Origin: Mytilus galloprovincialis
Taxonomy: Eukaryota > Mollusca > Bivalvia > Mytilida > Mytilidae
DNA length: 64,000 nt
Assembly: GCF_965363235.1 (NCBI RefSeq)
Contig: NC_134839.1
Span: forward strand, 114,384,517-114,448,516
Direction of reading: 5' to 3'
The translations under genes and the position numbers were made by a program. Positions within the stretch are counted from its first letter, which is position 1; every line of letters starts with the position of its first letter. Positions 46,101 through 51,180 of this stretch are shown one piece after another. The notes below the pieces were generated by a model that saw only the letters and a list, made by a program, of their open reading frames with translations, was not told the origin of the DNA and made no database searches.

Positions 46101-46368
46101 AACTTTAAAAAACTCATGCAAAAATGCTTCTTGTCCTCAAACAAGAAACATCAACACTTCAATGAATTTAAAACACATAAACAGGGAGATAACTCGTGTT
46201 ATTTTTACATACCAGTGTTATCCTGGTCGATTCCAGTAAGATCTCCTTACAACCAGAGATTGTGTCTGTGCCTGGAGCACCCATTGCAAGTGGAATAACA
46301 GGATTATCTTCTTTCTCATTGTACAGTTCTAAGTCCTCAAATAAATCTCTTTTGGACTGTTTCGCCAT
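18386..46368 (-). CDS. PLP-dependent aminotransferase, class I/II (fold type I), 10 exons, complete
   Basis: Exons on the minus strand: 46368-46213, 33324-33212, 29368-29214, 26740-26588, 25779-25653, 23595-23473, 21928-21814, 20389-20318, 19893-19790, 18524-18386. The total is 1257 nt and 418 aa. Every intron is GT..AG and every phase agrees. Markers in order: M-A-K-Q start with PLAMGAPG (exon 1); [12 protein letters not shown] (exon 2); [11 protein letters not shown] and EDPTYF (exon 3); TTFSNPRG, the cofactor-contacting Asn (exon 4); FTEDVYNLL, the Asp/Tyr pair (exon 5); [15 protein letters not shown] with the Schiff-base Lys (exon 6); SGGCFNHY (exon 7); [10 protein letters not shown] (exon 8-9 junction onward); NCIRLSISF with the carboxylate-binding Arg (exon 10). 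The best family fit is 2-aminoadipate/kynurenine-type transaminases (yeast YER152C-like). The substrate is not provable here. No clear mitochondrial presequence is seen. A minus-strand ATTAAA at 18296-18291 is a possible poly(A) signal. Introns carry the Ty3 element (intron 1), minisatellites and a hAT element. Confidence 0.93.
18690..19185 (+). repeat. Dispersed repeat B, copy 1
   Basis: Shares long blocks with 50905-51180 and 55885-56330: AATGAGACTACTCTTCACAAG, GACACAGAAATTAACAATTA, CCTTCAACAATGAGCAAAG, GTCAGCTATAAAAGG, AACAAACGACAACCACTGAA. Non-coding; in aminotransferase intron 9. Confidence 0.85.
19380..19700. repeat. 33-bp minisatellite, about 10 copies
   Basis: Eleven-codon units (minus-strand translation [10 protein letters not shown]-like) create open frames on both strands. 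Copies differ at several sites. It is intronic to the aminotransferase gene (intron 9) and not considered a gene. Confidence 0.88.
20735..21835 (-). repeat. Array of about 25 copies of the exon 7 / intron 7 junction (5' splice site) of the aminotransferase gene
   Basis: On the minus strand each unit of about 43 bp reads through AAAATC(A/C)GGAG, TATATATGCG and then GTAAAAACACTATTAAT. The authentic exon 7 end (21814) and its donor have the same sequence: the last 24 exon bases (21837-21814) plus GTAA match array copies with ACTCCGGATTTTATG on the + strand (near 21352 and 21744). The array fills the first 1.1 kb of intron 7. Most units keep GCG|GTAA; the unit nearest the real donor has GCGTTAA and has lost the GT. 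Left-edge copies (20735-20900) are diverged. Confidence 0.9.
22170..22370. repeat. Irregular CACACCAGACAACAC repeats
   Basis: Three to four loose copies of a motif ACCAAACACACCAGACAACAC-like with variable spacing, in aminotransferase intron 6. Confidence 0.6.
22399..22880 (-). repeat. Dispersed element E, copy 1 (inverted relative to 51890-52355)
   Basis: The minus strand of this interval matches the plus strand of 51890-52355 in the same order: CCTCCTATACATTTCTAGGA, GATTGGTTAAAAGCG, GTGGAGACCGTGTATAT, GGTTAGTAGGGAG, ACACGGTTAGTAGTGG and finally a TTACATAGTGTG-containing end. This copy has an extra internal duplication of about 65 bp (22660-22790). Non-coding. Confidence 0.85.
24415..24577. 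mobile_element. Short CAG(T/G)GGCGGATCCAG element, copy 1
   Basis: Starts CAGTGGCGGATCCAG and ends GCCTCTG, flanked by direct ACAAT (24410-24414 and 24578-24582). The inside is G-rich then C-rich and nearly self-complementary. Nested in the hAT-like element at 23665-25421. Confidence 0.85.
24929..25080. mobile_element. Short CAG(T/G)GGCGGATCCAG element, copy 2
   Basis: Starts CAGGGGCGGATCCAG and ends CTGGATCCGCCAATG, flanked by direct GCAAT (24924-24928 and 25081-25085). Inverted G/C-rich arms. Nested in the hAT-like element. Confidence 0.87.
26005..26105 (+). repeat. Dispersed repeat A, fragment
   Basis: Matches the start of repeat A copies at 45159 and 57062: GGAAATGGGGAATGTGTCAAA followed by CGACAACAACCCGACCATAG. 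Confidence 0.85.
26255..26600 (-). repeat. Array of seven copies of the exon 4 / intron 4 junction (5' splice site) of the aminotransferase gene
   Basis: On the minus strand the units (42 bp, or 65-bp compounds) contain AACGTCTCCAG|GTACGTATTTAGCGG. The real exon 4 ends at 26588 with the same ACGTCTCCAG|GTACGTATTT, so about 11 exon bases and about 30 intron bases were amplified together. GTACGT donors recur seven times (+ strand TACGTAC near 26284, 26326, 26368, 26410, 26475, 26540 and 26582), preceded by CAG or CTG. The 42-bp unit is 14 codons without stops, which explains the ORFs here. Confidence 0.92.
27030..27260. repeat. Tandem GAAGATTTCTTGCTATTGCGCAA repeat
   Basis: Five to six imperfect units of about 35-55 bp built from GAAGATTTCTTGCTA and ATTGCGCAATACTGTGC; the ATTGCGCAAT part is palindromic. 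In aminotransferase intron 3. Confidence 0.8.
27380..29095. repeat. Composite dispersed element with two internal tandem blocks
   Basis: 27420-28165 holds about five diverged units of about 150-170 bp sharing GACCAA..AACCATGAAAATGAGGTCAAGG. A middle segment (28180-28370) contains GCCGCCGGATCACTATCCC and an inverted TCGAGC...GCTCGA pair. 28440-29040 holds four units of about 165 bp sharing CTCAATCCCAGC, CCCTTTGTGGT, AGAGATCCATACACT and GTCTGGAAACTAG. The right end has GACGACGACAACGTGATACC. Whole unit in intron 3; no coding potential. Composition suggests one large non-autonomous element rather than separate arrays. Confidence 0.75.
29848..33085. repeat. 39-bp minisatellite, about 83 copies, with higher-order duplication
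   Basis: Unit: ATTCGTGGTGTTTTTGAAGA / CTGTAGTGTTTTGTTTTTC. At 13 codons it gives artefactual ORFs on both strands. Variant units with CTTGTATACAAAGTGTTTTG mark positions near 30378, 30611, 31004, 31245, 31803, 32036, 32425 and 32899. Spacing 233 then 393 recurs as 233 then 389, so a block of about 1.4 kb was duplicated. Aminotransferase intron 2. Confidence 0.93.
33068..33135 (+). repeat. Tail fragment of dispersed repeat D
   Basis: GCCATGATTTTGTCGG..TTGACTTAGGAGTTTGG resembles 49034-49090 (GCCATGGCGTTGTCAG..ATCTAAGAGTTTGA). It closes the 39-bp array, as a related tail closes the 43-bp array at 8.6 kb. Confidence 0.5.
33325..34170. other. Intron sequence, nothing recognised
   Basis: Start of aminotransferase intron 1 at its 3' end; AT-rich, no repeat or ORF that I can place. 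Confidence 0.5.
34175..34350 (+). repeat. 3' end of a non-LTR retrotransposon (LINE-like)
   Basis: Ends GGAAAATAAAAATATTGTATTG with a short (TATTG)n tail at 34325-34345. The arrangement of an AATAAA-like signal plus a simple-repeat tail is typical of CR1/L2-type 3' ends. No coding part remains. Confidence 0.55.
34835..34930 (-). repeat. Second LINE-like 3' end, inverted
   Basis: On the minus strand: CCAAATAAAGTATATTGTTATTG followed by (TTATTG)n. Same structure as 34175-34350 but opposite orientation and different sequence. Confidence 0.5.
35019..35130. repeat. Tandem duplication of 56 bp
   Basis: Two adjacent, nearly identical copies containing CATTTTCAAGGTGTTGTTAAC and TTTGAGATAAAATTAAAGTG. 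Confidence 0.85.
35263..35435. repeat. Two consecutive perfect hairpins (palindromic element pair)
   Basis: Outer arms CCAAATAATTATGACGTC... and ...GACGTCATAATTATTTGG are exact complements (about 30 bp with TTGAAAGGCTAT). The same arm pair also occurs internally, so the interval is hairpin (35263-35345), short AT spacer, hairpin (35353-35435). Probably a duplicated small MITE. Confidence 0.85.
35491..36267 (+). repeat. 5' LTR (777 bp)
   Basis: Begins TGTCACCGG and ends CTGCGACA, with TGTC/GACA inverted ends. Same sequence as 43495-45155 apart from one substitution and the MITE. TATATAAG at 36007-36014 is a plausible core promoter; AATAAA at 36129-36134 is a plausible poly(A) signal. This suggests U3 to about 36037, R to about 36150, then U5. 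Confidence 0.95.
36007..36014 (+). promoter_or_regulatory. Putative TATA box of the LTR promoter
   Basis: TATATAAG in the 5' LTR, with GC-poor surroundings. It is repeated in the 3' LTR downstream of the inserted MITE. Confidence 0.5.
36271..36288 (+). promoter_or_regulatory. Primer-binding site, tRNA-Gln type
   Basis: TGGAGGTTCCACCGAGAT lies three bases after the 5' LTR. Its complement ends GGTGGAACCTCCA and matches what I recall of eukaryotic tRNA-Gln 3' ends plus CCA. Confidence 0.75.
36934..36939 (+). promoter_or_regulatory. Candidate 5' splice site in the retrotransposon leader
   Basis: GTAAGT, a perfect donor core, is in the leader upstream of gag. Possible acceptors are the CAAG just before the gag ATG (37035) and the strong TTTGTTTGTTTCACAG before the third ORF (42605). 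Confidence 0.4.
37038..38177 (+). CDS. gag: Retrotransposon Gag, PNMA-like, with RG-rich tail
   Basis: 380 aa from ATG 37038. An upstream in-frame ATG at 36930 would add a 36-residue hydrophobic stretch that overlaps a likely leader intron, so 37038 (AAGTGATGG context) is preferred. Residues about 105-290 form a helical capsid-like region with [16 protein letters not shown] near its start and [15 protein letters not shown] in the middle, resembling Ty3 gag and domesticated PNMA proteins. A coiled part follows. The last 45 residues are rich in G, R, N and Q with several RG pairs. No CCHC zinc knuckle is present, so RNA binding probably depends on the RG tail. The TAA at 38175-38177 is four bases past a UUUAAAC slippery site that leads into pol. 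Confidence 0.88.
   Translation: MAEAESKQGLKTEPKISEEHVQKMIEFLNHNTSFRVVTSDEFDKLSSEKHVSFGHSTPIRGTTAHTKPPLAPVRSSSIARVATYAAGFGNNTTVSCSNSSYAKPKIPVFSGEEKSEVSFDVWKFEVKCIIREGNYTDTILLQCIRGSLKGKARGLLLSLPDGATPTQIIEKLDGIYGNVFSSEALLQKFYMETQKQGQSVADYGMRLEDIAQKAVEKGQISSQAKNDMLRSKLWSGLRDPLLKNASRYKYDTVEKFDQLLKEIRSIELDLSNYASGSDNKIQHQPAVVEQSGMQEMIKSMKLLNTRMESFEGELKKLKESKPDDHTSSSNSQFRGQGRGNYRGSDRRGRFNNNRGWRGRGYTGNQQNQNYNSQTRGLNG
38165..38236 (+). promoter_or_regulatory. Programmed -1 ribosomal frameshift signal (gag to pol)
   Basis: Slippery heptamer T TTA AAC at 38165-38171 is in the exact zero-frame register of gag (..GGT TTA AAC GGG TAA). A -1 slip gives TTT AAA CGG GTA.., the pol frame, which is open. After an 8-base spacer a stem can form: 38180-38188 with 38197-38206 (nine pairs, one bulged A at 38201). 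Loop bases GGGAC 38191-38195 can pair with GTCCC 38232-38236, giving an H-type pseudoknot. Confidence 0.8.
38171..42514 (+). CDS. pol: Retrotransposon Pol: protease, reverse transcriptase, RNase H, integrase
   Basis: 1447 codons after the frameshift, no internal stop. Protease: LIDTGS with catalytic Asp at 38342. Reverse transcriptase from about 39190 to 39890: [34 protein letters not shown] and the catalytic FLDDIVVF near 39670-39690. RNase H from about 40150 to 40520: [14 protein letters not shown], Glu in [18 protein letters not shown]. Integrase: zinc site H-x3-H..C-x2-C (about 40945-41060), then Asp in CIDFL, Asp in FHSDQGRNF and Glu in [10 protein letters not shown] (D,D,E complete), and a GPY/F-like module around [12 protein letters not shown]. 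The C-terminal tail is acidic and Ser-rich (about 42050-42510). Made as a Gag-Pol fusion. Integrase after RNase H identifies Ty3/gypsy. Confidence 0.97.
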   Translation, partial: RVKVSVEGQTRDLYRPENVPSPKLVDTCTQSILAQRMIGLANESFIYINNTKCKALIDTGSMISTISEGMLNELTPPPELKSLDDFSLSISVAGGTTLPYLGYIEASIKVDFVEQDFMIPLLVVSLTDYNKNVPVIIGTNVIRLLDSCSMVGRQQTNIDKIPREWDIAFNSSKDEAIGQVYSTNKNPIKIKPLSVLNVSGLARSKTPEACTVVTESLSDDLSDVSVCPRVVNVKGSTCRVPVRIFNMTAKAMVIKPKTHLCSLNEVKVVRHVDVHSAESAVDEEKGSLSDQELSSLGINLESFDVPEDTKLRLKGLISRYRSIFSQGPTDIGLTDLMEHEIQLSDDKPFRQPYRRIPPALFDEVREHVREMLEAGCIRESNSPYASNAVLVRKKDSSLRFCLDFRSLNKKTIRDSYSLPRIDETIDCLAGAKYFTRLDLRSAYWQMGIKESDKHKTAFSLGPLGFYEFNRLPFGLTNAGASFQRLMERCMGEAHLRECLVFLDDIVVFSRNIDDHFARLESVFSRLKHHGLKLKGSKCEFFKKEIKYLGVIVSADGIKTDPEKVIAVQNWPAIKSIKDLRRFIGFTSYYRKFIRDYAKIAKPLNDLFLGHPTNKKNLGSKRKKSSKPSPWKWGPEEQNAVDLIIEKLTNPPVLAYADFSLPFIVNVDASGTGLGAVLYQEQEGKERVIAYASRSLRGPEKLYPAHKREFLALKWAVTDKFHDYLFGSKFTVRTDNNPLTYVLGKAKLDATGHRWVASLSNYDFSIVYRTGKSNIDADALSRLPSDCKEVFSDVVQAICKSIVLTPDTNPAIETVCLSHDIQFIDSDSEILADTSKFADIDWTYEQRQDSCLSRVIDLVTTGHRLTKRQMSHETDLVRRLLREWDKLCLKDKVLYRKSYINHEAVFQLVLPSIYHELVLTALHDDVGHQGRDRTLSLVKSRYFWPGIDRDVERKVSNCQNCILRKSKCRNSASLVNICSSYPLELICIDFLTLEQSKGGYENILVITDHFTRYAQAIPTKNQSAKTTAKALWENFIQHYSFPSRFHSDQGRNFEGKVIQELCRLAGIKKSRTTPYHPQGNGQCERFNQTLLNMLGTLDDEKKSNWKVYVAPLVHAYNATKHDTTGYSPHYLMFGWHPRLAIDAFIGNPNQSVTKDHSAYVSDLKKRLQFAYRTAEKSAERTGRRHKTRYDLKVRQSVLEPGDRVLLKNVAFRGKHKLENKWGKQPYVIVSKPDSDIPVYIIRQEHGRGRKTVHRNMLLPITSIPILNPQCSENSQDKRNVVSKKKDCPSVLVDKVLDSDKTVDEITTDDQVVSITSSDISESDSEEEFLVHDCPRRRVDIVLPLNPLADEFHPGILNLDEVSQRSSSPDSSIEQSDGQRSSILDVSEFSNPVPVSSESETSPDNQTSSASDNHAPSALDYVQPESEIQVRRSSRQVKPPVRFQDYVRY
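42589..42605 (+). promoter_or_regulatory. Strong 3' splice-site-like sequence before the third ORF
   Basis: A pyrimidine-rich run ending TTTGTTTGTTTCACAG sits directly before AAATGAATC, the start of the third ORF. This is where a spliced subgenomic mRNA (as used for env genes) would join. Confidence 0.5.
42608..43282 (+). CDS. Accessory retrotransposon ORF, derived SGNH/GDSL-hydrolase-like
   Basis: 224 aa, complete, located between pol and the 3' LTR where env genes usually lie. No signal peptide, transmembrane segment or fusion peptide, so it is not an envelope. The layout resembles SGNH hydrolases: a block-I-like [10 protein letters not shown] near the N-terminus (Ser but no GDS), VVPGGKLE (block-II-like Gly), [10 protein letters not shown] in the block-III position where G-x-N-D is expected, and DGVHPT near the C-terminus matching the DxxH of block V. 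The Asp/His pair is kept while the block-III Asn is not, so activity may be lost or altered. SGNH domains are known in ORF1 of CR1-type LINEs. A splice acceptor abuts the start. The fold assignment is inference from short motifs. Confidence 0.65.
   Translation: MNQHTYIYTSSRGKVLEGKVRCKTLVRVVPGGKLETLCKYAYEDLKDIDGLKIVYFIAGIPDICSLERNRRSNYEESFLKRTDNSCFEHALRLKNTIVNTETKLKSINCKVVFATITTMSFCLWNLHRLSIGKTSHLKYENAYDRMQLELNSIIQDVNNFITEFNHTNHVITPFFHSPVHKCKSGKFRYLYNRLVDGVHPTFDLARIWIDRLSTAIQSNEERFF
43481..43494 (+). promoter_or_regulatory. Polypurine tract
   Basis: TAGGAGGGGGTGTA lies immediately before the 3' LTR start (TGTCACC at 43495), the expected position of the plus-strand primer. Confidence 0.75.
43495..45155 (+). 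repeat. 3' LTR (interrupted by a MITE)
   Basis: Starts TGTCACCGG and ends CTGCGACA like the 5' LTR. The 777-bp LTR is lengthened by an 874-bp insertion at 43881-44754 plus its 10-bp duplication. Confidence 0.95.
43881..44754. mobile_element. Mutator-type MITE inserted in the 3' LTR
   Basis: Perfect 15-bp terminal inverted repeats TCGGGGGGGCCACTT, with weaker similarity further in (GGTAGGG.TGAGC.GCTG on both ends). Flanked by a 10-bp direct duplication GGCGGCAGAC (43871-43880 and 44755-44764); the intact 5' LTR has the site once. A 9-11-bp duplication fits Mutator-like elements. No transposase ORF in 874 bp. Confidence 0.9.
45159..45510 (+). repeat. Dispersed repeat A, copy abutting the 3' LTR
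   Basis: ATTGAAAATGGAAATAGGAAA, GAAACAACAACCCGACCA, GTAGGAGGTCGGAAGCTGGT, GACTTGGGACAGGTAC align in order with 57062-57345. Its first base lies four bases after the LTR end. Confidence 0.85.
45511..46170. other. Intron 1 sequence, nothing firmly recognised
   Basis: Short broken frames only (for example 45640-45830 on the + strand). Contains T-rich runs. No domain or repeat assignable. Confidence 0.45.
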
Positions 46369-46964
46369 CTCAATGTTAACCGGTAGAAAAATATAATGTA
46401 TGGAGAACAGTAAGGGACACCCTGGTTTACTGATAAGTTTAACGTTGAATAAAACTGATCGAAACTAAACGTTCTTGTACCTATTCAGATATAAAAGTCA
46501 CTTTGGGCGATTTATGATATTTTATGCCTGATTACAATCATTTTAGAGTGTCAATTTAAATAAAAAAAACAATTAAAAAACGAAACAAATCAAACAAACA
46601 AAAATAGAATGAACCTTACACATTATCAAAATCACATGGTATTATACAAGTTACAGATATCTATCCCAAAATATCGATTTTCAGTTCATTCCTTTTCAGC
46701 GTGATCATGAGATTTCATTTATTTCAGCGATTTCAGTACGATTTCATTGTAAAATCTAGTGGCAACAAATTACTTCCCCTGCAATGAACACAGAGAAATA
46801 TTTTTTTTCAATGTTTGACACATGTAACCACTTGCATGTAACCGATGTAACCATTTCGTCGTGGAGGTAACAAAACAAGGTAACTTTTACAACATTGATA
46901 ACATATTTGTTACGTTTGGAGGACATGTTTTTCAACAGACTGTCGGAATTCCAATGGGAACCAA

Positions 46965-47117
46965 TACACCTTATCGCTATTTGTCCGCCATTACTGGATA
47001 TCACACAGGTTCCCATAAAATTTTGACGTCATAAAGCAAAATATCTGACGCCACAATGGAAAAGTGATTGTTGTTGACGTCAAAAGTTCAAGCAGCCGGG
47101 ATTAGCAATAAGGTGTA
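46965..47117. mobile_element. Small MITE inside the RT remnant
   Basis: Ends TACACCTTATCGC and GCAATAAGGTGTA are inverted complements with one mismatch. An internal TTTTGACGTCA / TGACGTCAAAA pair adds a second stem. It interrupts the RT frame right after the G-I-P-M-G-T motif. Confidence 0.7.
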
Positions 47118-47411
47118 ATCGACTTGTTTCCTTGTCATTATGATGCTGACTTCATACATGAACTTCTTAGGAAGAAAGATAAGAAGTTAGCAATATCCTT
47201 TAACTTTATGTTCCGCTATATAGATGATGATCTCTCACTAAATAATACAAAATTTGATGACTATGATGATCTCTCACTAAATAATAAAAAGTTTGGTGAC
47301 TATGTTGAACGAATCTATCCCATCGAACTAGAGATAAAGGATACTACAGATACAGTTAAGTCTGCCTCATATATTGATTTGACATCTAGAAATTTACAAT
47401 GAGGGTCGGTT

Positions 47412-48479
47412 GTAAGCCCAGTAGTCAGCACTTTTTGTGCTGACATGAATTATCATTGATATTGTTATATTTATAAATTAACTGTTTACAAAATTTTGAA
47501 TTTTTTGAAATACTAAGGCTTTTCTACGTCAGGCATAGATTACCTTAGCTGTATTTGGCAACACTTTTAGGAATTTGGGATCTCAATGCTCTTCAACTTC
47601 GTACTTGATTTGGCTTTTTTTTTTTTACTTTTTTGGATTCGAGCGTCACTGAGAGTCTTTTGTAGACGAAACGCGCGTCTGGCGTATATATAAAATTTAG
47701 TCCTGGTATCTATGATGAGTTTATTTACAACCACTGGGTTGATGCCACTGCTGGTGGTGATTTATTTCCCCGAGGGTATCACAAGCCCAGTAGTCAGCAC
47801 TTTTTGTGCTGACATGAATTATCATTGATATTGTAATATTTATAAATTAACTGTTTACAAAATTTTAAATTTTTTGAAATACTAAGGCTTTTCTACGTCA
47901 GGCATAGATTACCGTAGCTGTATTTGGCAACACTTTTAGGAATTTGGAATCTCAATGCTCTTCAACTTCGTACTTTTTTTTTTTTATTTTATTTTATTTA
48001 TTTTTTTTTTTTTTTAACTTTTTTGGATTCGAGCCTCACTGATGAGTCTTTTGTAGACGAAACGCGCGTCTGGCTTATATATAAAATTTAGTCCTGGTAT
48101 CTATGATTAGTTTAAACACAACCACTGGGTTGATGTCACTGCTGGTGGAGATTTATTTCCCCGAGGGTATCACAAGCCCAGTAGTCAGCACTTTTTGTGC
48201 TGACATGAATTATCATTGCTATTGTTATATTTATAAATAAACTGTTTACAAAATTTTGAATTTTTTGAAATACTAAGGCTTTTCTACGTCAGGCATAGAT
48301 TACCTTAGCTGTATTTGGCAACACTTTTAGGAATTTTGGATCTCAATGCTCTTCAACTTCGTACTTTATTTTTTTTTGGGGGGGGGGGGGATTCGAGCGT
48401 CACTGATGAGTATTTTGTAGACGAAACGCGCGTCTGGCGTATATATAAAATTTGGTCCTGGTATCTATGATGAGTTTAT
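47412..48479 (+). mobile_element. Dispersed repeat C, array of about three units inserted in the RT remnant
   Basis: Units start near 47412, 47783 and 48175 (periods about 370 and 392 bp). Each begins with GTCAGCACTTTTTGTGCTGAC, a perfect 8-bp hairpin with a T5 loop, and ends with CGAAACGCGCGTCTGGCGTA then GGTATCTATGATGAGTTTAT. The last unit is followed directly by the resumed RT frame. The junction sits between codons N-E-G-R-L and K-T, so the host frame is recoverable around the insertion. A TTG on both sides may be a short duplication. T/G homopolymer length differs between units. Confidence 0.85.
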
Positions 48480-48897
48480 TGAAAACATAACTTTACGACT
48501 AAAGAGATGATTTCAGATACCCAATTTTGAACTTTCCATTTCTATGTAGCAACATTCCAGCAGCGCCGGCATACGGAGTATATATCTCCCAATTGATACG
48601 ATATTCCCGGGCTTGTATTTCCTATCATGATTTCCTTGATATATAAGTGTTTGTGCTCACAAGCAAGCTATTAAACCAAGAGTTCCAAATGGTGAAGTTG
48701 AAATCATCCCTTCGTAAATTTTACGGACGCCATCACGAGTTGGTTGACCGTTATGGAATAAACGTTTCACAGATGATATCGGATATGTTTCATATGTCGT
48801 AACTACAATACCTTTCCCTTTTCACGAATGTGACCTACCGAATTAGACTATATACCTGATTTGTATTAACATAAGCAACACACACGACGGGTCCCAC

Positions 48898-49110
48898 ATG
48901 TGGAGCAGGATCTGCTATACCTTCCAGAACAACTGAGATCACCAATTTTTTGGTGAGGATCGTGTTGCTTAGTCTTTAGACTTCTATTTTGTTCCTTGTG
49001 TACTTTTATTTGTCTGTTTGTCTTTTTATGTTTTAGCCATGGCGTTGTCAGTTTATTTTTTATCTAAGAGTTTGAATCTCCCTCTGGTATCTTTCGCCCC
49101 TCTTTTACAG
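48898..49110 (+). repeat. Dispersed repeat D, copy without array
   Basis: GGAGCAGGATCTGCTA, GAGATCACCAATTTTTTGGTGAGGA, GCCATGGCGTTGTCAG, CTCCCTCTGGTATCTTTCGCC in order; matches 8296-8760 outside its minisatellite. Confidence 0.8.
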
Positions 49111-49159
49111 TATCGCCATTATCATTCTATGTAGTTTTGCTCTTGATAAGTCAGTATTG

Positions 49160-49580
49160 TTATGCCCCACCTACGATAGTAGAGGGGCATAATGTTTTCT
49201 GGTATGTGCGTCCGTTCGTTCCTCCGTCTGTCCCGCTTCAGGTTAAAGTTTTTGATCAATATAGTTTTTGATGAAGTTGAAGTCCAATCAACTTAAACTT
49301 AGTACACATGTTTCCTATGATATGATCTTTTTTATTTAAAATCTAAATTCGATTTTTGAACCCAATGTCACGGTCCATTGAACATAGAAAATGATAGTGC
49401 GAGTTTTAGGTTAAAGTTTTTGGTTAAAGTTTTTAGTCAAGGTAGTTTTTGATGAAGTTGAAACTTGAAACTGAGCACACATGTTTCCTATTCCAAAATT
49501 TTAATGCCAAATTAGATTTTTGACCCCACTTTCCCGGTACACTAATCATAGAAACTGATAGTGCAAGACGGGCATTAGTG
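49160..49580. repeat. Dispersed element with internal duplication
   Basis: Starts CCCCACCTACGATAGTAGAGGGG, an inverted arrangement, followed by GTCCGTTCGTTCCTCCGTC. Then a block of about 190 bp (GTTAAAGTTTTTG..GATGAAGTTGAA..ACACATGTTTCCTAT..CATAGAAA.TGATAGTGC) occurs twice (49240-49395, 49410-49565). It resembles the CCGT element at 17.3 kb in layout only. Confidence 0.6.
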
Positions 49581-49645
49581 TACTATATTACACATTCTTC
49601 TTTAATTCTGCAATGAGATAGAGAGGATATTCTTATTTGATTACA

Positions 49646-49681
49646 GCAGAGACATATATACACATATGTATATATGTCTCT
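49646..49681. repeat. Perfect 14-bp-arm palindrome
   Basis: CAGAGACATATATA and TATATATGTCTCTG flank CACATATG, giving a strong hairpin. Confidence 0.8.
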
Positions 49682-50900
49682 GATTACAGTAAATGGTACA
49701 AATATACATATCACTACTTCGGGCTTACAACTCCATTTTCTACATTTTTTATTAAGACAAACCAGACACTGAATGATTATACCACAAATTTGTGAAAGTT
49801 TTAACCTATGCATATATACTTTAAATACGATAAAAAAAAATCATGTCTTTTTCAGGACTTCTGCTCCAAATGTAGTATGGCATGTTATTGAGATATGGTT
49901 CTGGTTGATGGATGTTCATGAAGGACCTGTTGTACAAAGTATATCACTGGATTGAGCTCTCTGTCTAAGTGTATAATTAAAGTGCTTTGCTTTGAGCTCG
50001 GTTCATTGTTATGCAATTCATTCTTTGTGAAATAAAGATTTTACAGACAACTCTCATGTGCAAGGATATCTCAAAGTATTATCATTTCTATGTACAATGT
50101 AAGTAACAGGGCGATAAAAGCATTTTATTTTTTGTTTGAACCAAACATTATTTGTCCATTGACCAAATTTAAAAAAAAAAAGAACAAATTTACACAACAA
50201 TGCTACTCCCGCTACTAGCAAAATGATGCTAGGTTGTATTAATACATCTGTAATGCCTACTGATGACTTGGTCCTGAGTGTAAATGGTCATTCAATTATG
50301 TTAAAAATTAGACCAAAATTTCAACATTATTACTCGTTTGTTTATTTTGTGTGAATTAACATTGTAACAGTAAATGTTAATTACAACAGCAACACTTTCA
50401 TACCACAACAAATACTGTATTGGTATCACTTATATTTGTATCCACATATTAACAAAAAAATGAAAAGAGAATAATTTTTCAATACCATTTTCATATTGAA
50501 TACTATAACTATTTAGATATTTGGACATATTAAGTAAATGTTTATAATATCCACTTGACATGCTTGAAATTCTTTCAGATAACTTTTGGAGCAGTTATGA
50601 GTCTTTAATGCATGCTCACAAAGGTTCTTTCGGTGATATCATTTTCGTATTGGTCAAAACTTTGTTTTGCTTTCACCAGCTTTGAAGGAGATATTATCAA
50701 AGAATTGATAGAAAACAGCACAGGTCAGAAGCTTACTTTCTAGCTCATCAGGCCCAAGCATCATGTTAGGCATTGTCATTACTAAAAACCAATAAATGTC
50801 TTCTAATCTGAGGATCAATTCAACATTTTAAAGTGTTTTACTAATGATACTGACAAGCCACCACAAAGATATATAAATAGAACCATACAAATAGTTAGCA
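49682..50900. other. No gene recognised
   Basis: AT-rich. An open frame after TTTTTCAG at 49848-49855 runs to a TGA at 49955 and could be a terminal exon, but has no recognisable domain. The rest has no ORF or repeat I can assign. Confidence 0.4.
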
Positions 50901-50904
50901 AATA

Positions 50905-51180
50905 CATATACAAAAAGATGTGATATGATTGCCAATGAGACAATTCTCCACAACAGACCAAAATGACATAGAAATTAACAATTACAGGTCACCGCACAAC
51001 CTTCAACAATGAGCAAAGCTAATACAGCAGAGTCAGCTATAAAAGGTCTCGAAATGACAATGTAAAACAATTCAAAGGAGAAAAATAACAGGCTCATTTA
51101 TGTACAAAAAATAAAGAAAAAACGAATATGTAACACATAAACAAACGACAACCACTGAATTACAGTCTCCTTATATCATG
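50905..51180 (+). repeat. Dispersed repeat B, copy 2
   Basis: GCCAATGAGACAATTCTCCAC, GACATAGAAATTAACAATTA, CCTTCAACAATGAGCAAAG, GTCAGCTATAAAAGG, AACAAACGACAACCACTGAA shared with copy 1. Confidence 0.85.

Larger units (their letters stand above)
46891..48850 (+). pseudogene. Decayed Penelope-like reverse transcriptase, split by two nested insertions
   Basis: Three co-linear fragments of one RT frame: 46891-46964 (IFVTFGGHVFQQTVGIPMGT), 47118-47411 (DADFIHELLRKKDKK, the catalytic FRYIDD, then YPIELEIKDT), and 48480-48850 (NFPFLCSNIPAAPAYGVYIS.., KSSLRKFYGRHHELVDRYGI). In-frame stops and at least one frameshift (near 47385) occur, and 39 bp around DDLSLNN are duplicated. The missing gaps correspond to a 153-bp MITE and a 1.07-kb repeat array. 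The motif style resembles Penelope-like RTs common in molluscs; no endonuclease part is seen. Not functional. Confidence 0.75.
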
